From Karalla daura (lineage: Eukaryota; Chordata; Actinopteri; Chaetodontiformes; Leiognathidae), in contig CM055196.1 in the NCBI GenBank assembly GCA_029224185.1, positions 11,633,509-11,697,508 on the forward strand: a stretch of DNA of 64,000 nucleotides. The letters are read 5' to 3'. Of this stretch, positions 13,641 through 28,227 are shown piece after piece. Numbering within the stretch: the stretch's first letter is position 1; every line of letters begins with the position of its first letter. The notes beneath the pieces were generated by a model. It was not told the origin of the DNA. It ran no database searches and was given only the letters and a program-made list of their open reading frames with translations. A program made the translations under genes and the position numbers.

Positions 13641-14126
13641 TTTTTGTCCCTGCCACTGTAATTTTTAGATGTACAAGTTCTAGAGCACTTTCCAAGGCTT
13701 TTGTTAGTCTCTAGAAAGAAATACTGCATGTTGACCTAAGTCACACAGTATTCTCATCCAATTATGTATTTAATAAGTAGGCCACATGGGGAGTGCTCAA
13801 GAAGAAGGACCTAAGGTCCTAAGGTTGACTCCCAGGGCTTTCCTATGTTCTTCTTCTGTCAGTGTAGGTTTTCTCAAGGTACTCATGTAAGCATGCATGT
13901 GTATTCCCTGCCTCTGCCCTTTGTGCAGTGGACCTGAGATGGGCACCACCTGAGCCTTACGACACCACCAAGGTCCAAACCAGATAGATAGTGAGTGGAT
14001 GGATGAAAGCCACGGTCACGACAAGTCTAGTCTGAGGTGTGTTAAATTATATTATATTGGAGAATAAAGTGTCACAAATTGCAGAGAACAATAGCGCAAA
14101 ACATATTACAAACAAACAACAATTTG
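13641..14126. other. Convergent intergenic gap, nudt7 3' end and repeat remnant
   Basis: This is the tail-to-tail gap between nfat5 (+) and nudt7 (-). On the minus strand an ATTAAA signal is present (TTTAAT at 13769-13774), a plausible nudt7 polyadenylation site. At about 13850-14005 there is a degraded copy of the teleost interspersed repeat, ending in the GTGAGTGGATGGATG-like tail. Confidence 0.55.
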
Positions 14127-14974
14127 TCACAGTTTACTAAGTCTTTTGTGTAGAATCTGCTGGAAGAAAGAAATCGGATCCTCTGAGTCAAACCCAACGT
14201 CAAACTCAGGTTTTTTCCTGAGAGCAAGGGCAGCAACCAGTATGGCCAGCATGGCTGTCAGTCCCCATATGTGATACTGGTTTCCTGAATCGGGGTCCAC
14301 AAAATGAAAAGAATGCAATGGCCCCACCATCCCAGCAGCACCATGTGCAGCGCAGTGGTCCTTCTCGCTGGTGAAGAAGGCCAGAGGCACTGGGAACACA
14401 GCGCTGACCTCAGCTGGGTTTGGACTGGGGCTAAATGACTCCTCTATGAAGCCGACCACAGGAGTCACCAGCAGACCACTCTGTGACACAGAGATGGAGA
14501 CAATGGGGATGAGAAACGGATGGAGAGGGAAATAAAAAGCACTTGATAGGAATTGAACTTGCCTTATTAATAATAGGGAAGAGTCTGCAGACCACCTGCA
14601 CCTCATCAGGTGGTAGACCTATCTCCTCTTCTGCTTCTCTCAGAGCTGTGTCCACATCATCTCTGTCTGTGGGGTCTCTCTTCCCACCGGGGAAACACAC
14701 CTCACCAGCGCTGGTCCTCAGCTGCACACATACACAAACCAAAACAGCAAACGCAAGTTAGATATGAGCAGTTCCGGTCAGCAATCTTGCAGACATCTAT
14801 TAGGGTTACCTCTTTGGACCGCAGGGTCATCAAACTGTGCAGCTCTCCATTCCTCACAAACAGCGGGATCAGCACCGAGGCTTTAGGCAGCACAGGGAGG
14901 AATGAGAACTTGTCTCCGATGTCATACTTCTTTAAAAGTTCTATCGTCTCCTCCTTTATTTGCATAGCAGTCAT
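14127..14974 (-). CDS. nudt7: Peroxisomal coenzyme A diphosphatase NUDT7
   Basis: Nudix hydrolase that cleaves CoA and CoA esters to 3',5'-ADP and (acyl)phosphopantetheine in peroxisomes. Three coding exons on the minus strand: 14974-14810, 14721-14563, 14480-14127; 225 residues against 238 in human. The CoA-specific signature runs through TLRSKELRTSAGEVCFPGGK (about residues 50-69), followed by the Nudix helix ALREAEEEIGL. The protein ends in Ser-Lys-Leu, a canonical PTS1 peroxisomal targeting signal. I chose the ATG at 14974 because MTAMQIKEETIELLKKYDIG aligns with the human N-terminal helix; an in-frame ATG at 15025 would add 17 residues. The second intron appears to start with GC rather than GT (AAG|GCAAGT). 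The gene converges with nfat5. Confidence 0.95.
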
Positions 14975-15009
14975 AGTCAAATTGGGGGGCGCAAAAGTCA
15001 GGAATAGTA

Positions 15010-15075
15010 CTTTCCCCGGAAGCACCGTGTGACAGCGCGGATGACGCCATGACGCAACGTCATTACGTCACAAGG
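15010..15075 (-). promoter_or_regulatory. nudt7: nudt7 promoter with ETS and CRE-like sites
   Basis: Immediately upstream of the nudt7 start is an ETS-type core (CCGGAAG, about 15016-15022). Four closely packed ATF/CREB-like half sites follow at 15040-15070 (TGACGCC, TGACGC, ACGTCA, TACGTCA). The clustering and CpG content suggest a TATA-less promoter. Factor assignments are inferred from consensus motifs only. Confidence 0.5.
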
Positions 15076-15101
15076 TGAAACCGGAGGCTAAATCCATGAC
15101 A

Positions 15102-15210
15102 GCCCTTGGCACAAAGCTAACGCTAATGTTCCGTTTGGCACAAGGCTAAAGCTAAGGGTACCCTTGACACAGAGCTAAAGCTAAACCTGAGCGCACAGCT
15201 AAGGTTACCA
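15102..15210. repeat. Decayed short tandem repeat (GCTAAAGCTAA type)
   Basis: Three to four imperfect units of about 26-35 bp share the core GGCACAAGGCTAAAGCTAA, at about 15105, 15134, 15165 and 15190. They lie just upstream of the nudt7 promoter elements. Confidence 0.6.
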
Positions 15211-16069
15211 TGGCACCAGTACGCAGTTACTGGCCAGAAACACGCATCTCTGTTATTAATAATATTGTGGAATTTGTCCGTTGTGGGATACTTAAAGGCT
15301 TATACTATTCTATGTTGTGTATATTATTTACGCATACTAAATTGTTTTGTGCACAGCTCGATGACGCATTTGTGACGTAGCCCGCTGGTTAGGAGCAGTG
15401 AAGGACTGTGATGATTACTTCTACATTTGGGTCCAAAGACAACATATCGTTCATAAAAAACAATACATGTATGACTTGGATTAAAATGTTTCATTTTCAA
15501 TATAGCCACAATATGCCCAGTGGTGCGTTGAGAAAAGTGCAACAGAAAGACAAAGGATTCAGTAATTCAATAGGATTTATATTGCTGTAAACAGGTCCTT
15601 GGTGAAAACATCAGATATGAAATAAAACATACAGTACATTCCACATCAGTCATTTTTATGGCATAATGAGATAATATGTCATAGAAGTCATAAAAGAAAC
15701 ATACAAAAGGCTACTTAAATTTGACTGACAGCTCATGGTACAAAGCAGTAGCCTGAGACGAGATCTGAAGACGATTTTCTATCTCCAAGGTGGTACTGCA
15801 AAATGCTAGTTAAGTCTATACACATAAATAAATAAATAAATGAAAGTCAGACAACCAAAATATTCAGAATATACAGAATTGATCCCATGTATTCAATAAG
15901 GGGAGAAATTAAAAGTTCTTCTTGACGTTATTTACATCCCACAAGTCACATTCTGTGGGCTCATACGTAGAAAAATAAGATTCAAAAACACAGCAAAGCT
16001 AAGGGAAGGGCATCACAGTGGTCCAAGTCTTCATTGATTCAATCATCGCATGTGCAGTACTTCATCTTC
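15211..16069 (-). other. Presumed hprt1l 3'UTR and intergenic sequence
   Basis: AT-rich, without a recognisable exon. It follows the stop codon of the HPRT-like gene on the minus strand. I see no canonical AATAAA on that strand; a TATAAA variant at about 15574 could serve. A short AAAT run lies at about 15825-15842. Confidence 0.4.
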
Positions 16070-19000
16070 TCACACTTTGTACTTCTCCTTGGCTTGATCA
16101 TTCAGTATACAGATGTGCTGTGAAAAAAAATATATATTTATACTGTTTATATGATACATACTTATGAACAAAAAACATCATGGAAGAATCAGTATGTTGT
16201 ACCTAATTAAACCAACTGCATGAAGAACACGGCTGCTGTCCAGCATTACACTTTTTAATGTGAAGAATCAACTGCAGTACACTTACGCTTAGATCTCGGA
16301 AGTACTCGTTATAGTCCAAAGCATAGCCCACCAGAAAGGCATCAGGCACCTCAAAACCAATATCTGAGATGAATAAACAGACACCAAAGAGAGTTATTCA
16401 AAGAAACCACTTTCAAGTGCAGTGCAGATGTAAAACCGTCTGATCTGAGATGATATCCACAATATTTGCTGATGTTCTTTTCCAGTCTGTACAAGGCTGT
16501 GTTTAAGCCGTAAGTGCCGTATAGTGCAAAGTCAAAACGGTTACAGTAACAGCTGTCCTTGAGGGACAATCTTAAAGAGATTATCCAACTCAAACCTAAA
16601 AGCATTACATAATCAGCGACAGTGTGAGGAGGGGGGGTTGTCAGGCATGTGTTTGTGCCTAAGTGCCTGTCTCGACTACATTTGGAGTAGATATTCCTGA
16701 AATGACTGTTAATCCTGCATGAAAGACAGAGCTTTATTGAATAACAGCTCAGCAGCGCTCCTAAGAAGCGACCACACACATGTGAGTGAGTGGCGTGAAG
16801 CGAGCACCATCATGCTACACGGTACACTGCAATCGTGTGGAGCCAGGCAGACGGCAGACTGCATAGGGACAACACAGGCAAATTAAGTGGGAGGATGGCA
16901 GGGCAAAACAAACATGACAAGATGTCTCAACAGTGATGCCATATTCTTTGGAATAACTGTAATAATGTCGTTTTTGTTGTTCATCTCCTGAAATGAATGT
17001 CAGAATGAATATATGTTTTCATTGGTGTATTGTTACCTCTGCTAATAATTGACACATTCTCATAAACAAAAAAACAGAAATGCTGGAGGACAACATCAGC
17101 GAGACATGCTTTTTGATACTCAGCGGTTAAGGTAGCTGCAACGCATGTTTGAAGCAGAGAGGTGTAGAGTGCACTATTCATTTGAATGCAAGACACGATT
17201 TCACTGTTAGATGGGGGGTAATTCCTACACAATGCCCCTTTAAGGCCCCTTGACTATGAGAAGGTGGGATGGACCTCCTGGAAAAGCACACTGCAGCAGC
17301 ACTGCCTACTGTTATATTTAAGGCTCCATTGTAGAGACTTCCCAATTACCTCAGCCCTCTGATTATATTTGAATATAGTACTTAAAATGTCAGGTCAGAC
17401 GACATCTTCACCATAGTGTTACCTCTGGTTCTCACTGAATTTGGAAAAACTGATTTCAGAAAATGTGCACTATTGATATGTTTTGTATCTTTGTATATCT
17501 GCCTATGTTTAACCTGTATATGACTAGTTTTGCACACAGGACTATCTTGAAAATGGGATCTCGGTCTCTACACCCCGATCTTGTCCACTGAGTGATATCT
17601 GGTTTGTCGTGTCCTGGATCCATTTGAGAGCAGCTTGAAAGTTAAGTGAAAGAAAAAGTCTCTTACAGTCTGGTCTGTACCCTGAACTTCTCGGGGTCCT
17701 CTTCACCAGAAGACTGCAATGACAAAATAAGGAGATGTTAACATGTCAAAGAGACAGAACTGCACCACAAAATTAGAATTACCCATATTTCTGCCGTATT
17801 GCAGTAAAAGCAGAAATGTCATTACAGCCTCAGCAGGAACAGGAACCATCTGCATGGCTTGATACCATATTCATTAATATACAGTGGGTGCACAAACCAC
17901 ACTCACTTCTCCTTACAGTTATTGTCATATTTAAGCTGATATGTCTGTTAAATGTCATGGTTAGTCATGATAGAAGCTTGACATGATAGATGACCAAAAA
18001 TAAATGACTACCAGGCTGATATTAATGGAATTAGAATGACTTTACTCATATACAAGAGGTCAAAGCCATTATCCTTTATGCAAACATCACAGGAAATTCA
18101 CATTGCTACAACACATTTCCTGTTACAACCAGCACTCTGAAGAAACACTTCAGAGAAAATGCCTCTACCTCCACAGTGCAGTTAATAGTGGGGCAGATTA
18201 ACTCTTAAGCTGCTCTCTCCCCCGCTCCATCACATTACATCTCTAATACAGTCCTAAAGAGGAGCCTCCATTCACTAAGAGCACTGTTACGTCCACACTG
18301 TCTCTGGTGACATAGCCAGTTAAAGTGGAGGCCGGCTACATAATTCAGTCTGCTGATTATAAACTGCCGACACGGGATTATGGTGGAAGGCACTGTTGAG
18401 GTTGGAGTTAGGGTTTTAAGGTTGCAGGTTTGATGCCCGGTCAGATCAAGGGCCTTTGTGTTTGGAGTTTGCATTTGTTGCAGACAACAACAGACAAATT
18501 TGTCAGTCTATAGGAACTTTTGGTACTACCTCAACAAAAGTTGAATTACACATCACTCTCATGAATAATTATGAATCTGCCAGTTAATTATCTCAGCATT
18601 AAGAGTGGAAATGTGCAAACACAATGGGATATGTGCTCAGACTGACGATACAAGACAGACGTCTCAAACTTGGAATGTTAATACAGTCTTTCCCAAAATA
18701 TCGATGTTGGGGAGATCTGAGATTTCTAAGTGTGTGTGCACATAAAAGCAATGCTAATCGCTATGAACAGACTGAAAAAGCAAGAACAAAGACAACAAAT
18801 GCTGAACTTCTGCTGGGGAAAAATGGAGATCACTGTGAAAAAACTGTGTGTCTGTGGGTGCAAATCACCAATTCCTGACATTTAAAATAAAAAAGAAGTC
18901 ACATTCATAGTCAATAGCCAAGTAGGTGTACATGATACAAATGTCTGATGGTGTTCTCACCTCACAACTTTGACCATCTTGGGCTTACATTCACCCAGCA

Positions 19001-20727
19001 GAGACAGCAGCGTCTGCATCGTCCTCCCCGTCTCCACAATATCCTTTTAATAATGCAGGAAGTGGTCACATCATCATAGTGGAGACACAAAAAAAGAGAG
19101 GCACTATCTCAAAATAGCACGTTTATATAACTGATGTACCACAGACTTTAATACATAATGCAGTTTGTTTTTTACTGCACTACAAACGTGGGCTTGTGTG
19201 TTCAGCAACGCGCAAATTCAAGTATTTCTCTCCCTGAGGTCTTTGTGATATCAAAAATGATAAATGCTGCAAACTGGACTGAAGTGAGGACTCGCACATT
19301 TTGTTTCACTCGTCATCTACCTCACTTGCAAAAAGACAGTTAGGAATTTAACTTCCATGTTATCAATATTATATCCAGACATAATAATCTAACAATACTA
19401 TCCATTATAAGGAGATCCAAACAAGAGGCCTCTTACCTCCACGATCAACACATTCTGCAGAAGAGATAAAAGAACAGATGGTGAAATCTGCAGCTACGCA
19501 CGAGTAGTTTCATCTACTTCTGCCCGACACACACACACACAGTTGAACTCACCTTGCCAGCAAGATTGGACAGCTCATCACCTCCGATCACTTTGACATT
19601 GTTTGTTGATTTATCATTCTAGGAGACAGACACAACTGAGGTGACGGTTCTAGTTTAATTTTGTTTAGATTGATTTTTAAAAAAAATCCCCTCAGAATCA
19701 AGCCACTTCAAATACCGCAGTGGAACGATTTTGGCTCTCATCTGCCATATCACACACACCTCGGCATCAGCACAAGTGGCTCGCTGGAGATGAAAATGAG
19801 AAAGTGCAGCTTACACAGTAGCTCTTCACCCTAATGAAATCCACCGTCAGCGGCACTGATTTATCGCTGTTCTGGTTCAGCGCTTTGATGTAGTCCAGGA
19901 GGTCTGCAAAGAACTTGTAGCCCCCCTTTAACACACACAGAGCCACGATGTGATGTCCCCCCATGTCCCGGATTATGTCTCGGGCCAAACGCTCTGTCCT
20001 GGCACACACACACAAAAAAAAGAGGGGGGGACAGCCTCATTGTAATGCAGTGTGGTTCTTATGGGCAGCCAGCAGAACCATAACATGATATTGCACTTAG
20101 ATGTAATTGCTTGCAATCCATTTCTCAGCATTATGCTGGACGTGGCCTCAAAATCCACATTCAAATGAGGGCAACAGTGATTTGTCAAACAAATTAAACA
20201 CACTGCACCAATGTAAATGTAAATGTGTGATGCACAGTGAAGTAGAAAGATCCAGAGCGTGTGTGTGTGTCTCAGATGACTTGACAGAAGCACAAGATTA
20301 ACTGTGTTTGGAGCTGATTGGTTGGTCTACCTGTCCATGATAAGGCCATGGGGGATGATCACCTTGTCCAGATCGTTCTCATAATGTCTGGGGACGCAGA
20401 AGAGGTCCAGGTCATGTCCCTTCTCATCATCCGCAATCTGTGAGAACACAGAAATCCATCATCTCTTCACACTGTCGCTGCTCTTGACAGATAACGTGCG
20501 AGGTCAGTCTCGCCCTTAGCAACATGGAGCCTCTCAACCACCTGTTTATACCACACACACTCGAACATGCACACATACACACGCACACCTGGGTGAGATT
20601 TAGGGGGGGGGATCAAACATTTCAACACTGTCAGATCGGGCCTCATGCAGCGCACAACCACACCCAGACAAGTGGACAAGTGTTGGAAAAACGATAAATC
20701 AGTCCTCACCTGCAAATAGGAGGCCAT
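16070..20727 (-). CDS. hprt1l: Hypoxanthine phosphoribosyltransferase 1-like
   Basis: Purine-salvage phosphoribosyltransferase family, cytosolic, converting hypoxanthine or guanine plus PRPP to IMP or GMP. Nine exons: 20727-20710, 20437-20331, 19998-19815, 19618-19553, 19454-19437, 19043-18961, 17713-17667, 16363-16287, 16117-16070. Sizes of internal exons 2-8 (107, 184, 66, 18, 83, 47, 77) equal those of human HPRT1 as I know them. The product is 215 residues against 218. Conserved: IPHGLIMDRTERLARD, VALCVLKGGYKFFADLLDY, SLLVKRTPRS and GYALDYNEYFRDL. The PRPP loop reads VEDIVETGRTMQT, with Glu135 at the position of human Asp137. Other changes are Ala for Lys185 and Leu for Val187 (human numbering). 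The short start MASYLQ resembles what I recall for teleost hprt1l, not hprt1; prtfdc1 is less likely because the rest is so HPRT1-like. Activity is not assured. Confidence 0.9.
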
Positions 20728-20793
20728 GATGGTAACCGGTGTTCGTCCGTCCTTTTCAGTCGCAGTGAGACGTCTGAGGAGTCATGCTCAGGT

Positions 20794-20855
<62 letters not shown>

Positions 20856-21240
20856 GGAGGGGAGGGGAGGGGTGGGAGGACGGAGGTGTCACGAGCTCTT
20901 CTCCGTCTCAACGGCTGCTGCTCCTCGCTGCGAGCGCGCGCCGCCGGCAGCACGCGCGACTCTCTCCCCGACGGGGCTCTGAGCCCCGCTTGACGTCAGA
21001 ATCCACTTTTACCTCGCCTATAATCTGATTTGCTCCGACACAACCAGAGCTTAAAAAGGCGCAGAGGCACCGGCGCTCCTCTACAACCACCGATGCTCCT
21101 TCATAGGATGACCACGGGCAGGCAGCGTAAACTGTGGCGTAAGCGTGCGGGAGAAGCCCGCAGTTGATGACGCAGTTTTAAAAATATAACAGCGCGCGAG
21201 GACACTGCGTCGGTGCCAGGCAACGGCTTTTAAATCATGC
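20728..21240 (-). promoter_or_regulatory. hprt1l: hprt1l promoter / CpG-rich region
   Basis: A GC- and CpG-rich block directly upstream of the first coding exon. It contains a perfect palindromic CRE, TGACGTCA, at 20991-20998, a TGATGACGCA half site at about 21166, and a purine tract at 20796-20880. No coding exon of a divergent gene is recognisable on the plus strand. Confidence 0.55.
20796..20880. repeat. (GA)n followed by (GGGGA)n purine tract
   Basis: About 57 bp of pure GA dinucleotide, then GGGGA pentamers. It is all-purine on the plus strand and begins some 70 bp upstream of the hprt1l start codon. Such mirror-symmetric purine tracts can form triplex DNA. Confidence 0.95.
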
Positions 21241-22624
21241 AGGCTCTGCTCTCACTGTGCTCTACGATGTTATGTGTTTTGTAACTATGTTTAATTTCCC
21301 TAAAATGTAAATAAATAAATACATCACCAGGAGAATAAGCAATTTTTCAAATTTCTCATACTTTTGTTCCTAAATACTGGCACAGAATCAATAACATTTC
21401 CTCAATTTTGTACATAAACCGTATGCAAACCATATGCTCTAATGCTCCCCTTTTCACAGTCGACAACATAATATGTATTTTCTATCTATGGTCCTGCAGA
21501 GATTATTTGGATATTTTGTTGTATCAATGTGCGAAGTGTTAGGGATTCTACCCCTTTGTACCTTCAGGCACATCATTTGAAAGAAGCAAATACAAATGTT
21601 TATTTATACTTCTTTTTTCACCACATTCTCCTCCCATTGGCCTTGCTTTTGGCTGCTTTTGGAAGTGTTTGTACGGAATCTATTAAGATTTTTTTTTTTC
21701 AGCAGCCATTGTGCCAAACAGTGTCATGGGGTCTGCCGAGGTCTATTTACAGCTCACACAGGACAAAGTCAAGGAATACCATCTAGACGGGTTCATCACG
21801 GGTCACACACGCCACTCACTCTCACTCGTAGAGGGGATTTTAAGTCTCCAATCAACCTAAGCATGCATGTTGTCAGACTGTGGACAGTTTTTAGTAAATG
21901 AACTGGTTCTTAAATGATCACCTAAGGCACACAGATTCACATTCATCCATTTCCAGTGATGGCAGGGGGTACCTTACACTAACATTTTGAATCATTCACA
22001 CACATTCACACACTATCAGGTGCAACCTGGGATCGTCATTGACTAGTTGGCTGTAGAGAACGACTGTACAACCCATACTCATTTTCTTGACAGTGGAGGA
22101 GCATCATGAGGCAGATTTACGCACAAATTCACACATTGCCAACGTCTGTCCTCACTTTGCCAAAAGATGATCAAAACAAACGTCTTGGTACATCTGCCTA
22201 AAGGCAAGACTGTTACACAATGATTTACCATCTGTTCGGATTTAAAAAGATCAAATAGGGACCAGTGAAAACTGCAAATACAAACCCATTTTTAATGTGT
22301 TCCCAATTTAATGAGTTATACAGAAACAAAGCACTTTTTTTTCCATATTACAAAAAAGCAAAACCAGGTGTTGTGCCGCACCGGGAACGCGTTCTCAGAC
22401 GACCAAAGACGCACATATCATCATCATCAACTCTGCACCATTATAACAGTCTTTATGTGTGCCACTTGTGACATCGAGGTCAAATCTCAAATGACACCGT
22501 TCCCCATATAGAGTCCTACTTTTAGCCTGAGACCCAAATACAGAGCAGGGACCATGGGCATAAAGTAGAGCACCATCCAGATAAATGTGGCGTGATTTGA
22601 GAAAAGACCTACAGAGAAGAGCAC
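21241..22624. other. Intergenic hprt1l-psmd7, with repeats and psmd7 3'UTR
   Basis: No exon is recognisable. About 21720-21910 and 21935-22110 look like copies of the teleost interspersed repeat in reverse orientation (CACTCACTCTCAC, GCATGCATGTTGTCAGACTGTGGA-like tail). The right part should be the psmd7 3'UTR: minus-strand ATTAAA signals appear as TTTAAT at about 22291 and 22308. Confidence 0.5.
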
Positions 22625-26684
<4,060 letters not shown>

Positions 26685-26800
26685 TTTGGCAGCACAGCTA
26701 ACAGCTCTCTCACAACACCGCACACAATGACGGCTGCTCTGCGTTTCCCCCTGTCTCTGACGTCACATCCGCTTGTCCTAGCAACGGTCGGAGAGGCGCT
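26685..26800 (-). promoter_or_regulatory. psmd7: psmd7 promoter with palindromic CRE
   Basis: GC-richer sequence just upstream of the psmd7 ATG, with TGACGTCA at 26758-26765 followed by CACATCCGC. No TATA box is seen at the expected spacing. The boundary is approximate. Confidence 0.5.
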
Positions 26801-28048
26801 CAGAACGAAACAAAATCTCTGCTTAAACCTTTTTCACTTATATTTATACATATAAAATAAAAATCTCCATGAGTATTTGAGATGTGTTTAAGACTGTTTG
26901 CAAAACGAAAGTGATTCCATGTGTTGCATTTAGCCCAGACGTCAAGATTATTTTGAGAGGAAAAATCCAAAAGGCAACAACTAACTGAACTCATAATCAT
27001 TCAAGATCACAAATGATAAACCATGAGATGTTAAGGTACATTGCATAAATATGTGAAAGGAACGCTGGAGAGACTACTAACTTGATTCCCTTGAACATGG
27101 CCCAAGTCATTTCCCCACATTGTACATGACCAAGTGTTCAGATGGTCTATGAACCATTGAGGTCTGGTGTAGCCTTGGTCCAGAGGAGACTTCTGCGGAA
27201 ATCGGAAATCTGATGATATAAAAGTATGTGACTACTACGGTGATTACTACCAACACTAGAAGTTACAGATGTGTACTTGTTTGAGAAGGCACACTGAGGA
27301 GAATGAATCTCTCTGCTTACCTAGAAATGCCTTGGGATCCTGGAGAAGAGTTGGGGGAAGTGTCCAGGGATTGGACTTTCCCAAAACTGCTGCCCTAATA
27401 ACCCAGACCTGGGTGACACACAGTCTTCTTTGCAGTGTTTGTGCCACGTTTAATTTCATTATACCCTGTATGATGACAGTGTAGATCCTAATGCACCACA
27501 GCGGCCAGGTAGAGGTTCCAGTCATTGTGGTTGTCACAGAGGTTTTTTCTGAGAGTGTATTTGATGTTCCGGTTTGTCTTCTCATCCTGTACGTATATTA
27601 TTCAAGACACTGGGAAGTTGAGGAGCAAGCACTTGAGATTTCATGAAAGATTTAAGAGCACAGACATCTGATGACTTACTTGACTATTGGTTTGGGATGG
27701 TCCAAGACTGAACAAGATAATCCATACAATATAATCAATAAATATCCATTAATTCTATGAACATTTTTATGTAATTCTTGATTCTAGAAAAGATGAAAAA
27801 GGTTAATGAAGAGCATTAGTCTGAATGGAGAGGAAGGAGTGGGGCTGTGTTAACCAGGGAAGTTGTAAAATGAATCTATCATTATGAGAAATAGTGCTGA
27901 TCAAAACACTCCGAGTGGCAGGTGACCCTAGGTCACACTCCGGCACACAATGTGGCGGTATGTATGTATGAATGTATGACTATTCCGGTATTGTGATCCC
28001 CAATATGCGACTTCACAGCTCTATGAGGAGGGGGTAATTTCCTTACGG
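26801..28048. other. psmd7-dynlrb2 intergenic
   Basis: AT-rich sequence between the divergent psmd7 and dynlrb2 promoters. Apart from a possible retroelement remnant at 27478-27600, I recognise nothing coding. Confidence 0.5.
27478..27600 (-). mobile_element. Possible Ty3/Gypsy-type integrase remnant
   Basis: On the minus strand a frame reads QDEKTNRNIKYTLRKNL followed by CDNHNDWNLYLAAVVH before a stop. The pattern (DE-TN...L...DNHNDW...L.A) resembles the C-terminal integrase core of Gypsy-like elements common in fish. It is about 35 codons only, has no flanking LTRs and is clearly dead. The assignment is tentative. Confidence 0.35.
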
Positions 28049-28050
28049 TG

Positions 28051-28070
28051 AGTCAGCATCGATGCTGACT
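28051..28070. promoter_or_regulatory. 20-bp perfect palindrome upstream of dynlrb2
   Basis: AGTCAGCATCGATGCTGACT is identical to its reverse complement. With the preceding TG it forms TGAGTCAGCA, a Maf/AP-1-type half site. It lies about 160 bp upstream of the dynlrb2 exon 1 donor. Confidence 0.6.
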
Positions 28071-28227
28071 TGATGATTTGGAGCAGTGGAGCAGCCCTCA
28101 CACACTCACGGACCTGACGTGAACGCGCCTCTAAATGAGGGAGTCAGTCAGGAGACGCTTTGGAGTTCTGCCATCGTGTTTCCGGGTGTGGAGTAGGTGA
28201 GGCGGGCTGCAGCTGCTCATAATTAAT

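Noticed and set aside
16070..20727. prtfdc1 as the identity of the HPRT-like gene
   Set aside because: The sequence keeps HPRT1-type motifs (GGHHIVALCVLKGGYKFFAD) and not the PRTFDC1-type core; the Asp-to-Glu change alone does not move it to PRTFDC1.
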